Positions 13,101 to 23,142 of a stretch of DNA of 64,000 nt are shown piece after piece (position 1 is the first letter of the stretch; every line of letters begins with the position of its first letter). The stretch is from contig OZ020517.1 in assembly GCA_963971425.1 (NCBI GenBank), positions 18,690,904 through 18,754,903 on the forward strand, read 5' to 3'. A program made the position numbers and the translations under genes. The DNA is from Bryoerythrophyllum caledonicum (Eukaryota > Streptophyta > Bryopsida > Pottiales > Pottiaceae). The notes beneath the pieces were generated by a model. It made no database searches. It saw nothing but the letters and a program-made list of their open reading frames with translations, and was not told where the DNA came from.

Positions 13101-13753
13101 GAAAGATCCAACGCCAACGGCTTCCACAACACTATCATCACCAAAATGCACGGGACGTGGACTAATTACCTCTTACGTGCCGAATGCCGCCTTGTGAGGT
13201 GTCAGGTATTTTGTGGGGCGCCTCCGTCCCACTTCTTTGACTGAAAGCAATTTTGTGCAATGTGGCTCGGTTTGCGACAATTGTAATATACCTTGAGCTT
13301 GCTATGTGAAAAAGAGGAGCATCCCTACTTGTTTTGTTTTGGCACGAAGGCCGCATCGTCGCCATTAGGTTCATTTCCCTTGCGCTATGACAGCTCAGAT
13401 ATCAACCACGTCAACACAAACTCCATGGTGAGCTTTTTCATTGCCAAGGTCTCCAAGGCAATGATTAAGTGTTTATATGTAGGCAGCAAACTCTCAAGCA
13501 AGGTCATGACCACATCTTTATCTCTCACCGGGACATCCAAGCAAGTAAGTTGATCCGCAAGTGCCTTCACTTTGTTGACATGATTCAATAAATCATATTC
13601 CTCTTGCATCTTGATTGAAGAACTTGCGGCGAACGAAGAGGATGTTAGACAAGCCCCTTGTTTCGTGAATGTTGCACAAAGTCTTCTATGCTTCCTTGGA
13701 TCCGTTGGAACTCTTAATGTGGGCAAGTTGGTTCTCCACCAAGTTGAGGCCAA
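10198..13753 (-). pseudogene. Copia gag-pol polyprotein, broken
   Basis: Minus strand, in order: gag part (13753-13385, with LLNHVNKVKALADQLTCL and VVMTLLESLLPTYKHLI, UBN2/copia gag-like); a decayed CCHC knuckle near 13270 (CRKPSHIAQNC with the first Cys changed to Tyr); GAG-pre-integrase and integrase (13031-12372, ELWHHQLGHLNVRNGHSL, VRYYVTFIDDFSRKVWMYIL; continued 12445-11927, NGVGKRASCTIVEIARSVIH); reverse transcriptase (11936-10663, DVKTTFLN near 11300 and a YxDD-type MFVDDSII near 11060); RNase H (10518-10198, STMEVENMATSQSTKEAIWL, HIDVQHYFIREK). At least five frame breaks and several stops. Confidence 0.88.
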
Positions 13754-14383
13754 TGACGGACATAGTTTTCTTCATATGTTGATTGTAGTCATTTTTCACC
13801 TTTGGATCATCATCTTTGGATGGAGGCTTCTCGGAGTCATTTACAGTCTCTCAAAGGTCCATGGATGCCAACACCATCTCCATCTTGAACTTCCAAAAAA
13901 TTGAAGTTCTCACATTTGAACTTATTAATGACTCTAGCACTCTCCTCTTCATATGTTGTCATATTTGCACTCCAATACTAACTCCTAACTTCCAATGCAC
14001 ACCAGTGCACCTCAATCACTCAAATGAACTCTGTTTTAGGTTCCAATATGCACTTATGCACGTACAACACTCAAATTTCAAGGCTACCAATACGAATTGT
14101 GGACCATGTATATGGGCAAAGTCCAAAAGTGCAAAAGTGCAAATGTAAACACTTACAACTTAGTCAACAGTCTTGAATGTGCACCTCCAATGCTCTTAGA
14201 AACTCTTTGGGTTGTCCTCAATCACCTTCAATGCTTCCAACGACCTTGAATCAAATCTTGTGCCCCTCCAATGCTTCAAATTGAACCTTATGCACCTCCG
14301 TTGCTCAAAGACTCTCAAAATCACCTCCTAATCAATTTGCACCAAACTCTACACACGCAACTCACACGAGTGGGCCGATAACC

Positions 14384-14632
14384 TATTAAGGTTCAAAAAG
14401 AGTAAAGAAATGAAACACTCATTGTAATAGAAACAATGTTTGGATTGAGTTATAACCTTCTTTGAAGGCCTTCACTTACAGTACCAATTGATAAAAACCT
14501 TTGCCAATACATATGGAACTACTTTAAGTTTGTATCACCTCTCTCCATATTCTCCCCTCTACTTTCCCTTCAAAAACCTACCTCAACTATTTACAATATC
14601 ATAATAACTACAAGCAACTCTAATCTCTAACA
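14384..14632 (-). repeat. 5' LTR of the copia element
   Basis: Partner of 9799-10067; on the minus strand starts TGTTAGAGATTAGAG at 14632 and ends near CCTTAATA next to the presumed primer-binding site. Confidence 0.75.
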
Positions 14633-14885
14633 CAGAAATAGATGGAACCATTTCTGAATCAGTTAATATTAATATCAAGTGTATGTGATACATTGAAGTA
14701 CAACGTAGACACACAATGTCAACAACGTCGCAGATCAACACAAAAGGACATCCATAACCGGGAATTGGAATAAATCTAAAAAATAACCGTCTTTATATGC
14801 AACTCTCAAGAATGGCCGAGACATCTCACGGACAAATCATAATGTAAAGAATGATGGCACCATAATCTGGTCTAGTTACAAATAA

Positions 14886-15237
14886 GGTAAGCCTCCCCAT
14901 AACCAACAAAAACCCATAGCCAACGCTTATAAAATTGGGGTATATCCAACCCTCTTCCATCCCATTACCAATAACTCACCTCCAAATGGAGGTTTGCTAT
15001 CAGTCAAGACCCTTACTTTTGGGCATTGGTTTTGGAAGGTACCTACTGTTGGCCACCCACTAAACATGGCTGCACAGTTTGAAAATTCATAACTAATTCA
15101 GCTTTCATCGAAAAAACATGAAATCACTTGGGTTGGAATTGTAATTCTATTGGCTATCACTTAAAAATAATAGTATAATTATCTTCTCTCTCCATATATG
15201 CACATTCCTTAACTTGTCGGTGTTATGGGGGCTTACC
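14886..15237 (+). mobile_element. MITE family A, copy 2 (352 bp)
   Basis: GGTAAGCC ... GGCTTACC ends; high similarity to copy 1 over its full length. Flanks TAA (left) and AAA (right): the target duplication is not perfect. Confidence 0.75.
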
Positions 15238-16436
15238 AAAATGCAAAAAAATTATGTTTTCAAACTGTAACTCCCCCTAAATCAGCTAAAAGACTTTTCA
15301 TCTAAAATAACGATCTCAGCTGTTTGAAACTGTTCGTAGCTGAGCCAAAGTGGTATCAAAGCTAACCCTATGCAAATCTCGGCTTGAGAAGCAGTGTTAC
15401 AGGAACCAATTGGCAATGTAATATAGTGGTTAGAGCACTAGGAGAGCAGGAGATGTATTCTAGAGCAAGCTCACAACACGCTGCAAATGTCGATTCATCA
15501 AGAGCAGAGTGGAATGAAGAAGGAAGCGAGAGGCTGAATTTAAGTAGCCACAGCAAACACTGGTGTCTGTATTCGGATAAATCCGCAGACGCTGCATTGG
15601 CCGAATTGGGGAACGTGACAACATTGTGGTGAGCCGGCGTATGGATCAACGAGCCCACTTTCTGATGGAGTGGAGTGAGTTTGATGTATAAATTCTCTGT
15701 TGAAACTGCAACGACAAAACTTAAATATACGTCGGTATTCAAGATGAGTCACTTTGTCTGAGATTCATCTGACTCACTCAGTTATTGCAACAGGCCCTTG
15801 TACCTCGACATATGAAACTCAATAGCCAACATGCCTAAATCAACGTCATATGGGCAGAGGTATGAAGCCACTCTTCATTTTGTGAGCCTAGTATCAATGA
15901 TCATGTCACCCAGTCAAATGTAGGCCAAAGAGAACGGCACTTTCGGTGGAATCACAGGAGACCTGAGCCTGGTTTCCTCGAGATTCTCCCGATGATTCTC
16001 AAGCTGTTCACCGATGCTTTCGCGTGCTGTTTCTGAAATCGAAAACAACAAGTTGGATTCCCGATTCTCCGAAAGGAAAGCAAATGGTGTGGAAATCAAC
16101 GAACAGGTTGAATCAGGCACTCGTCATGTGTGGAACCTTTCAAATATCTTAGCTCGTGAAGATTACCGCACCGAAAATCTGAGAAAGTTAGTAGCAAATT
16201 CTCAAACGTCGTCACCAGAGGGAATCATGGATAATTCTCATCCTCCGAGATACTACGAAAGCGCCAGTTGACTCCATCTAGGGATGAGAAAGTGCACTGA
16301 CCTTCTGGTGGGCGACTGATTCAGCCCCCACCGATCTGGACGCAGTAGTACGCCTGCTTTCGCGTGCCGTGCGATTCAGCTTCGTTGGGCCTCTGCAAAC
16401 CACCGCTGTTGTCATTCCGTTTTATGAGCGTCATTC
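15238..16436. other. Spacer; a primer-binding-site-like motif but no gene
   Basis: At about 15350 the sequence TGGTATCAAAGCTAACCC resembles the tRNA-iMet primer-binding site of LTR elements (TGGTATCAGAGC), so 15240-15350 could be an old LTR end. An 85-residue frame at 16014-16271 (+) is not recognised. Confidence 0.3.
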
Positions 16437-16640
16437 ATGCCAGCTTTACGCGTACGTGACGGGCGCGCCATCGAGAACGGGTCCGTGCCGCTCCGTGTGT
16501 TTGCGCAGGCGAAGGTCGGCGCGCATGTGCCGTTCCTGTTGAATCTGTATGCGGACTGCAAGCTCATGGTGGCGCCAACGCAGTCGCGCAAGGATGTGGG
16601 TAGAGTTGGGCCGAAGGACTGCAAGCTGAGCATCGAAGAA
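16437..16640 (+). pseudogene. LEA_2 / NDR1-HIN1-like C-terminal fragment
   Basis: A short frame reads ENGSVPLRVFAQAKVG, then HVPFLLNLYADCKLMVAPT. This resembles the C-terminal beta-strand region of LEA_2/NHL proteins and the region KGNVPLRVFAKAKL plus NVDCRLTAVKVP of the gene at 57.4-58.2 kb. No N-terminal tail, membrane segment or earlier LEA_2 strands are found upstream, so this looks 5'-truncated. It could instead be a last exon whose other exons I failed to see. Confidence 0.55.
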
Positions 16641-16724
16641 GGCCAAGAGCTTCAAGGCTTACAAGCCGCGGCCTGTTACCGCCCGTCATTATTATATGTG
16701 CAATCATCTCGTGTAGGACTATAA

Positions 16725-17225
16725 ATTGTATCAGCCAATTTTATTGATTGTGAATCTTCTCCGTGACTGTTGTGTTTGTAAAATGTTCGACATTTCTAAA
16801 GCTTTGAATGAATGGTGTGAGATTGAAAAGGCTACATGACATCACTGTGAGCTTTGGACAACGTTGTGTGGCAGTCGGTGGGAACGAATTATGTGACAGT
16901 TTGTGTGAGGTTTGAAATGATAACTCGTGCGTTTACGTGAAAATATTCTGAGTGACGCATTTGCCAGGGTTCGGCATAATGCAAACTGTAGTGCAGTGTA
17001 AAGCTCTGGTCTAGATAGCCACAAAGAAACAGAGTCTTACTCAAGCTAGTTTACTAAACATATCTTGATCAAATCTGTTTTACAACCTAGAAGAAAAACA
17101 GTACATTCGCTGCAGTAAAGCAGCAAGCGAATCAATATGACATATATGTAGAATTCTACCAAAAACAAACTGCTTGATACTGTACAACTACATGATCAGA
17201 GAAATTGTCTCGAATCGCCGATCGA
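16725..17225. other. Spacer downstream of the LOR gene
   Basis: LOR 3' flank; nothing else seen. Confidence 0.4.
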
Positions 17226-18257
17226 TTACTCCTCACCACCGAACGCCGATGCCAGAGCGTCCAAAATGCTTCCCACTACGCTTTCTCCTTCTTCGTCCTC
17301 TCCACCGCCTTCGTACTCCGCCTCTTCGCCTCCGCCTTCACCCTCGCCCTCGTCCTCGCCCTCGCCCTCGCCCTCGCCCTCGCCCTCGCCCTCGCCCTCC
17401 TGGTACTCCTCATACGCGGCCTCGCCCTCAGTCCAGGCGTAGTCTAAGGCAGCGCCCTTGACAGGCTCGACCAGGAAGTTGTTGAAGGCGTCCTTGGCGT
17501 AGCTCTTCCCGACCTGGTGCAACCCGATGCAGATTGCGAGAATCGCAGTCCAATCCACGCCGCGCGCGACGTCGATGGTGAACTCGGAGCCGATCCCGAA
17601 CGCGGCGTTCATCAGCATCGTCTTCTCGGACTTAGTGAACACGGCGACGCGCTCCTCGTTGTCGTTCACGATTTGGATGGTCCGCCCCACGAGGTCCACC
17701 AGGATGAGGTACGTGGGGTCGCTCTTCGCTTCGCCAGCGAACACCGCCAAGTTGCTGCGGATGGACATGGACTTGAGCCGCGACTGCTTCGCGATGTTGC
17801 ACAGGACGGTAGACCCGCTCGCGTCCATCACGTACTGCCGCCCGTGCATGGACATCCCCGCGGGCCGCACCTGCAAGTCGGGCATGCCCTGGTTACCGGA
17901 CACGAAGCAGAGCGACTCCCACTCGCCCGCGGGGTCGTCGGGGATCTGGTCCAGCGGATCCAGAAACGCATACGGGTTCTTCCCGTAGTGGTACGAGTTC
18001 GCCGTCAGCCGACCCTCGCTGTCGAAGATCCGGTTGTCGTCGAAGCTCATCGTCGCCTTCTTCCACACGAACCGCGTCTCCTGCTCGCAGTACTGCCCGC
18101 CCACCACGATCCCCGTCCCGGGCGTCTGCGCCACCAACGCCGCCACCGGCGGCCCCACCGCGATCTCCACCAGGAAGTTCGGGTCCTTCAGCTTCGCCAG
18201 CTCCGACTTCGGCAACTTCCTCTTCATGCCCGCCACCATGCCGCCCTCAGACCCCAT
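17226..18257 (-). CDS. LURP-one-related (LOR/DUF567, tubby-like fold) protein with acidic Glu-Gly tail
   Basis: Member of the LURP1-related family, whose beta-barrel fold resembles tubby and phospholipid scramblase domains; Arabidopsis LURP1 acts in defence, but the role of most members is unknown. The 343-residue frame is intact. Family-like features: FDDNRIFDSEGRLTANSYHYG (about residues 72-92), QYVMDASGSTVLCNIAKQSRL (about 141-161), then strands YLILVDLVGRTIQIVNDNEERVAVFTKS and the closing hydrophobic helix VDWTAILAICIGLHQVGKSY (about 230-250). From about residue 275 the tail is strongly acidic and includes seven to eight consecutive EG dipeptides coded by a GAGGGC hexamer array. Start at 18257 is the first Met, one base after a spliced 5'UTR intron. 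Very GC-rich coding part. Confidence 0.85.
   Translation of the reverse strand: MGSEGGMVAGMKRKLPKSELAKLKDPNFLVEIAVGPPVAALVAQTPGTGIVVGGQYCEQETRFVWKKATMSFDDNRIFDSEGRLTANSYHYGKNPYAFLDPLDQIPDDPAGEWESLCFVSGNQGMPDLQVRPAGMSMHGRQYVMDASGSTVLCNIAKQSRLKSMSIRSNLAVFAGEAKSDPTYLILVDLVGRTIQIVNDNEERVAVFTKSEKTMLMNAAFGIGSEFTIDVARGVDWTAILAICIGLHQVGKSYAKDAFNNFLVEPVKGAALDYAWTEGEAAYEEYQEGEGEGEGEGEGEGEDEGEGEGGGEEAEYEGGGEDEEGESVVGSILDALASAFGGEE
17338..17400 (-). repeat. Hexanucleotide (GAGGGC)n array within LOR coding sequence
   Basis: On the plus strand CCCTCG repeats about nine times with one CCCTCGTCCTCG interruption. Six-base units keep the frame, so copy number change only alters the EG tail length. Confidence 0.85.
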
Positions 18258-18258
18258 C

Positions 18259-18338
18259 CTGTCAAGACAGAGGAAAACATCGTTAAGATCTCTCCCAATC
18301 CACAGCTCGTTTCACAACAGAGTCATCACGGCTCTTAC
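18259..18338 (-). other. 5'UTR intron of the LOR gene
   Basis: Minus strand: CACACACAG|GTAAGAGCC donor at 18338 and TCTTGACAG acceptor ending 18259, with the ATG one base into the next exon. The same intron sequence occurs in the rearranged fragment near 21.7 kb. Confidence 0.65.
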
Positions 18339-18778
18339 CTGTGTGTGAGAAAAATCCTAGCAGGTTCAGAATCTAAATCCAGCCTAAACTGAGAGAAGAA
18401 TGTCTAGTACAATCTGCTGGACTTATATGTTCAGCCTGGTCGCACTTTTATATGAGAGCAGTTTCCTATTGAGTTGACACACACATTTTCAGACCTGATA
18501 TATGCTCTCACTCTCTCGCAACTGGTTCCTGCGACTATTTTGACTCCGTGTCTGCAGCCGACGCCTCGGTGACCACTTGAGGTGCTAGGTCCACGCGCAA
18601 CGCGGATTAAATTCGTTACGACCTGTAGAACTGGAAGCGTCGCCTTCTCACGGGAAGGATCATTTTCACGTGCGTCAACTGTTTTTGTTTTTGTTTTTTT
18701 GATTTATTTTTTTCAATTTTTTATTTTTACACAAGCAGAGTGAACCTTTTGTTGCATTCTTCACGATCATCTGGCCCA

Positions 18779-19150
18779 TCACCGTAGTTGCAAGATGGAA
18801 AATTCTACCACACTATCGTCATTAGCCTTCGGATTAGCCTCGGATGATGGCACCGATTTCGCCGACGAAGACATCTTCGGAAAAAGTCCAGGCAATGATG
18901 CTATTTTGTAGCTGCCATTTGTGTGAAAGGAATATTCATATTTTTCCAACATCATTGATGTAGTGGTTTTAAAGTTTAAACCTACGAAGGTCGCACTGAT
19001 TATGGCAGGATTGCGTGGGACAGGATTCGCACGGCCAACTCGGAGATGAACAGGTTCAAAGCTAAGAGGAATTTTGACTCCAAGTGGGGTTGCAACAAGG
19101 CTCTGTGTGCGAGATCGGACAACTGGGTTGTGTGGGTTAAGGAGTTCCAT
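18779..19150 (-). CDS. Hypothetical 123-residue open frame
   Basis: ATG at 19150 to TGA at 18779. Ser/Pro-rich, starts MELLNPHNPVVRSRTQSL; no family recognised, no signal peptide or membrane span. It lies in the LOR upstream region and may be chance. Confidence 0.2.
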   Translation of the reverse strand: MELLNPHNPVVRSRTQSLVATPLGVKIPLSFEPVHLRVGRANPVPRNPAIISATFVGLNFKTTTSMMLEKYEYSFHTNGSYKIASLPGLFPKMSSSAKSVPSSEANPKANDDSVVEFSILQLR

Positions 19151-19303
19151 TAGTTCTTTTCTGGTTTTGCGTTGCTGGTCGTGGTGCGCTTGCCTTTTCT
19201 CTGTTGGTTATTTGTTTCTCTGCAGTGAAAAAAAAATAAAAAAATAAAACCTACCATTGAAGTGGAGAAAGTGGTAATTAATCAGAAGAAGTGGCAATAT
19301 TAT

Positions 19304-19518
19304 GCCCTCGGCAAATTGACCCCCTCGTTGATACTTACCCGAGGGGGCAACGAGGTGGTGAGGCCAAACCTGGCCCCATGTTTGTTTTTGGATGGGGCCC
19401 TATTTATAGCAAGGGAGGGTCTTTAAGGGTAAACAATAGCCGTAGGTCCCAAAAATTGACCCCCTCGTTGGTACTTACCTCGGGTAAGTACCAATGAGGG
19501 GGTCAATTCGCCCTGGGC
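19304..19518. mobile_element. Mutator-type MITE, 215 bp, with 9-bp target duplication
   Basis: About 41-bp terminal inverted repeats: the left begins GCCCTCGGCAAATTGACCCC (19304) and the right, read inverted from 19518, begins GCCCAGGGCGAATTGACCCC; both go on through a CTC..TTG.TACTTACCCGAGG stretch. CAATATTAT is present on each side (19295-19303 and 19519-19527), a perfect 9-bp target duplication as made by Mutator-like elements. A third copy of the TIR core at 19456 makes the right end a perfect-looking hairpin. No coding capacity. Confidence 0.85.
19455..19507. repeat. Hairpin inside the Mutator-type MITE
   Basis: ATTGACCCCCTCGTTGGTAC pairs with GTACCAATGAGGGGGTCAAT with a short central TTACCTCGGGTAA; stem about 24 bp with one mismatch. 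Confidence 0.85.
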
Positions 19519-19527
19519 CAATATTAT

Positions 19528-20303
19528 AGAAAGATGTTTATTTTGTGAAGAAGCTTGGATGGATCAAGATAGTTACTTCTATAGAATACAGATAAAGATG
19601 ATGGCTCTGACACCGGATTTTATACAAAAGTCTAGAAAGTTCAAGATATGCTGCTATAGTTAAGAATATGGTGTAATCAAGGACATGGATATCCTAATCA
19701 TGAAGTTCATGATTCATGAAGTTCCTTAGTCGATTCATGAAGTTCCTTATTTCCTGTGCTAGAAAATGCCCACCTCATTTTTTTTAATTTCAGAGACACA
19801 TGACTATGCATTTGATTTTAAAAATAGTGACGGTAGATGCTCATTGGAGAATGCAGCTAGGGGTGCTTCAAAATATTACCTGGAATTAGAACACTGTATA
19901 CTGATTTTTTTGTTTACTTTGGTGGACACTTCTGTCTAAATACAGTAAGAAATATTTTAGAATCAATATTAGATGCTTGCAAAGCAGGCCTCTAGAGAGG
20001 TGCTTTTTAATCCCCAAAGATTGAAACATGTACCGTACCCATACCAAATAAAAAATTTGCAATACTTGGTGATTTTTCTATTTTAACTCTTCCACTTCAA
20101 CAAATAGCATGAATCCTTTCTATTGACAAATTAGATATTCAGCCAAAAACAAAAGGACATTCTTTTGTCTTCCCAGAATTTTCTTTCTCCGACTTCAACG
20201 AGAAGCATGGACCTTTCTCTCTCGACGTCTACTCTACATTTGAATTTATGGTATGAGTTGTGGAATACAATATCATATTTCTTCTTATTTACTTTAGCAC
20301 ATC
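19528..20303. other. AT-rich spacer
   Basis: No gene seen. Around 19690-19750 GATTCATGAAGTTCCTTA is duplicated in tandem. Confidence 0.4.
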
Positions 20304-20470
20304 ATTTACAGCATGCTTGGATCGGCAATCCTCGGTTATTTTTGCTTAGATCGGCAATCCTCGGTTATTTTTGCTTGGATCCAACCATCAAATGCTTGGA
20401 TCCAACCATCAAATGCTTGGATCCAACCATCAAATGCTTGGATCGGCAATCCTCAATTATTTTTGCTTAG
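20304..20470. repeat. Composite tandem repeat
   Basis: Two unit types alternate: GCTTGGATCGGCAATCCTCGG(TTATTTTT), about 30 bp, three copies, and GCTTGGATCCAACCATCAAAT, 21 bp, three copies in the middle. The order is A-A-B-B-B-A. Confidence 0.85.
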
Positions 20471-21685
20471 TCGGATTCACTGAGCCTATTCGGGTAACAT
20501 GTTGGCTGAATGAAATACATACCGACACCTGAGGGGTGATCGTTTTAAGGGAATACACGTGCCTGGACGGTACACATGAACCACCGAATGTTCATAGTCG
20601 CTGGAATTTGCAGCTACTGTACACAAGTTACAGTACAGAAGGGCTGCCTTTCAGCCAGTCGGTAAAGCTATTGTAATATAAGACCAAATATATGCTGTTA
20701 TCCTGTAAGGTGGGTGTAAATTATGAGAGGAGATTTACATGTACAGGTCATCCCGAGTCTGTCCAATTGAGAATTCACCGAGTCTGCAGACGTCGAGATT
20801 CACCGCACGTTTCAAGTGGGTTCTCGGTGCCAATCTGGTGATCTCAGCCACCAGTCCTGGGGCCTCAAAGCACCAATGTTCAGGATCTTCGATCTACATT
20901 CAAGGCAGTCAAACAATCCAGTACTTTCTCGTCACTGCTTATTATGTTGAGATAAAAATATCAGACACAAGTTGTGTGCATTATGACCTGATCAATCTAA
21001 CAGGAGGTGGAAAGCACGTACTGAACCTGACTGGCAGGCAGAGTAAGTTCAATTTAACCAAATTTAACCAATTTAATTTCCAACTACGTACAGAAACATC
21101 GACTGTTATGGACGAAAAGTTCCGAGTACTGCTCATACAAAAGCTTTACCAACTCTAGGCGAAATGAATCTCGTGCTCAATTTGGAATGCGACCACTCAG
21201 TGGTCTCTTCGCTCCATTTTGCAGTCAGGCTCTCAAATTTGTCAACCGCACTAGAACGAATACCGAAAGACTTTTTCAGGTCCGTGGATCTACCATATTT
21301 TCGACGCCTCCTGACTTCGATAAGCAACTGTTGGACATGTGTTTTCAAGCGGACAAGTGGCGAATAAAAAAATATAGCTCCCTCTAGAATATCTCTTGAG
21401 GCGAATCTGCGATTGTGTGGTGATGCAGACCACCATATTATTGTGACGGTTGTAACTCCTCGAATCTTCATCCTTTAACAACTATGGTACAGTTGCCCAC
21501 GTCGAGCTTCATGCTAGTTTGCTGCTGAAATTCCTCAGCGAGCCCAATTCTTGACGAAGTCCTGGGGTCACGGGGCTTTGTCCTGAACTTGGAGAGTTTC
21601 ATTCGGCTTCGGGTGGTGGGTCAGAGATTCAGAGATATATCCCTCCTTGAAGATTCTTCTGCAGGATTTCCATGAACGATGTCCC
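20471..21685. other. Spacer; unassigned frames only
   Basis: Frames at 20739-21158 (+) and 21133-21471 (-) are open for 139 and 112 codons but show no recognisable family features. Confidence 0.3.
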
Positions 21686-21845
21686 ACTCACACTCAGGAA
21701 AGAGCCGTGACAGTTGTGATGACTCCGTTGTAAAACGAGCTGTGGATTGGGCGAGGGCCGCGAGGGCGAGGGTGAAGGTGAAGGCGGAGGCGACGAGGCG
21801 GAGTACGAAGGCGGAAGCATAATGGGAAGCATGCTTCGACCCTTC
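21686..21845 (+). pseudogene. Rearranged partial copy of the LOR gene
   Basis: 21690-21762 matches the LOR 5'UTR intron (GAGCCGTGA..., GATGACTC.GTTGTAAAACGA, GCTGTGGATTGGG), and from about 21762 it jumps directly to the LOR acidic tail code (GAGGGCGAGGGTGAAGGTGA, GAGGCGGAGTACGAAGGCGG, then a copy of the GTGGGAAGCAT stretch). Everything between, about 900 bp, is missing. Because intron sequence is kept, this is a DNA-level duplication with internal deletion rather than a retrocopy. Confidence 0.7.
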
Positions 21846-21941
21846 AATTCTGTATAAAAGTATTCATCCTTTTGAAACGAACAGCTTTCCTAGAGTTTCT
21901 TTAGATTTTCTAAACCGCAAAAGCCTGCAGCAAGACAAGCT

Positions 21942-22145
21942 TTAAACATCTATAATGGGATATAAAGCCGTTTGTATTCTCCGAAGAGCCACCTTGATGC
22001 GCTCCTTCAAATTCGCATCCTTGCAGTCTATGCCCTTCTTATCATGGTCTACAACCGCTACCGTCCCATCCACGATCACAGTCAAAGTCTGAGACTTCTC
22101 GTCGAATGCAACATCCCCGAACGACGACACTAGCAGCGAGTGCAC
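21942..22145 (-). pseudogene. Fragment resembling the C-terminus of cleavage/polyadenylation factor CPSF73-I
   Basis: 67 codons: HSLLVSSFGDVAFDEKSQTL, TVIVDGTVAVVDHDKKG, then ERIKVALRRIQTALYPI and stop. This resembles the end of plant CPSF73-I (LLVSLFGDV..., a VDG..A..D strand pair, and a final ERV..A..RIQ.A..PI helix). The body of the protein (metallo-beta-lactamase and beta-CASP domains) is absent from the window. MITE A copy 3 begins ten bases upstream of the frame. It is either a gene fragment or a last exon cut off by transposition; assignment is from memory of the family only. Confidence 0.5.
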
Positions 22146-22154
22146 AATCTAGAA

Positions 22155-22506
22155 GGTAAGCCCCTTTAAAACCGACAAGTTAAGGAATGTGCATGTATGG
22201 AGAGAGGAGATAATTATACTACTATTTTTCAGTGATAGCTAATAGAATTACAATTCCAACCCAAGTGATTTCATATTTTTCCGATGAAAACTGAATTACT
22301 TATGAATTTTCAATTGTGCAGCCATGTTTAGTGGGTGGCCAACAGTAGGTACCCCCATAACTAACGACCAAAAGTAAGGGTCTTGGCTATTAGCAAACCT
22401 CGATTTGGAGCTCAATTGGTGGTAATGGGATGGAAGAGGGTTTGATATACCCCAATTTTATAGGCATTGGCTATGGGTTTTTGTTGATTATGGGGGGGGG
22501 CTTACC
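22155..22506 (-). mobile_element. MITE family A, copy 3 (352 bp, inverted relative to copies 1-2)
   Basis: GGTAAGCC at 22155 and GGGGGGCTTACC ending 22506; body is the reverse complement of copies 1 and 2. Flanks (GAA left, TTA right) do not give a clean target duplication. Confidence 0.75.
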
Positions 22507-23142
22507 TTAGTAGCCCTTTGTGCTTTCGAGAAGGCTAGAGAGACGTCCTCAAAACCTTGCGAAATCCTTTCACCACCTTATCGGCAGAAGATTTCTAAAA
22601 GAGAAGACAAATTATGTATCAACATCTTGTAGAATATTGAGGCCACCATCAGCACCTTGTGACGTTTAAGGGTTAAATGTAATGAAGGTTGGAATTCATG
22701 GTGAGCCAATTTGGGAAATTGTGTAGAACATTCACACAAAGTGACCTCTCGTCTTTAACCCCGAAAGGACCAAGTGCAAACTAAACTATACTAAAATATT
22801 TTAGAGGAATCTCTACTTTATCGAATAGAAAATGCAACTAAACTTTTATGAGATGTTGTGGTAAAAACTTTGTGAATTTTGACCACATGGATTGAAAAAT
22901 AATTGCAATCAAAGTGATAAACTTTGTACCTGCAGGTACATTGGGTCCTTTAGGGATTAAAGGGTTAATAAAGTAGGGTTTGGATAAAGAGACCAACTTG
23001 CTTACATTTCTGTACACTCCCAACTAAAATCCGTAGATGGTGTAGTGTAACATTGTGGTAGATCTGTGTTGCGATTTCCTACCATATTTTTCTTGGGGGA
23101 AGAATGTTTGTTTCAAAATGTACTTAAGGTAAACCAGCTTAA
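22507..23142. other. Spacer, no gene seen
   Basis: Low-complexity AT-rich DNA; nothing recognised. Confidence 0.35.

Larger units (their letters stand above)
9799..14632 (-). mobile_element. Ty1/copia LTR retrotransposon, degenerate, full length
   Basis: Two related LTRs (9799-10067 and 14384-14632) bracket a minus-strand gag-integrase-RT-RNase H order, the copia order. Flanks TAGAA (9794-9798) and CAGAA (14633-14637) differ by one base and probably are the 5-bp target duplication. A GGTTATCGGCCC-like stretch next to the 5' LTR (about 14371-14383, minus) may be the primer-binding site. Many stops and frameshifts make it inactive. Confidence 0.88.

Noticed and set aside
15425-15475. tRNA-like stretch (TAGTGGTTAGAGCACTA)
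   Set aside because: A D-arm/A-box look, but no matching GGTTCGANTCC T-arm or acceptor pairing follows.
17517-18392. 291-codon open frame (+) opposite the LOR gene
   Set aside because: Reverse-strand shadow of GC-rich LOR code; the LOR frame carries the recognisable domain.
20304-20470. Regularly spaced repeats resembling a CRISPR array
   Set aside because: Units are contiguous or share the same spacer text; eukaryotic tandem repeat without cas genes.
22151-22509. A 3-bp target duplication for MITE A copy 3
   Set aside because: Flanks are GAA and TTA, so no duplication can be claimed for this copy.
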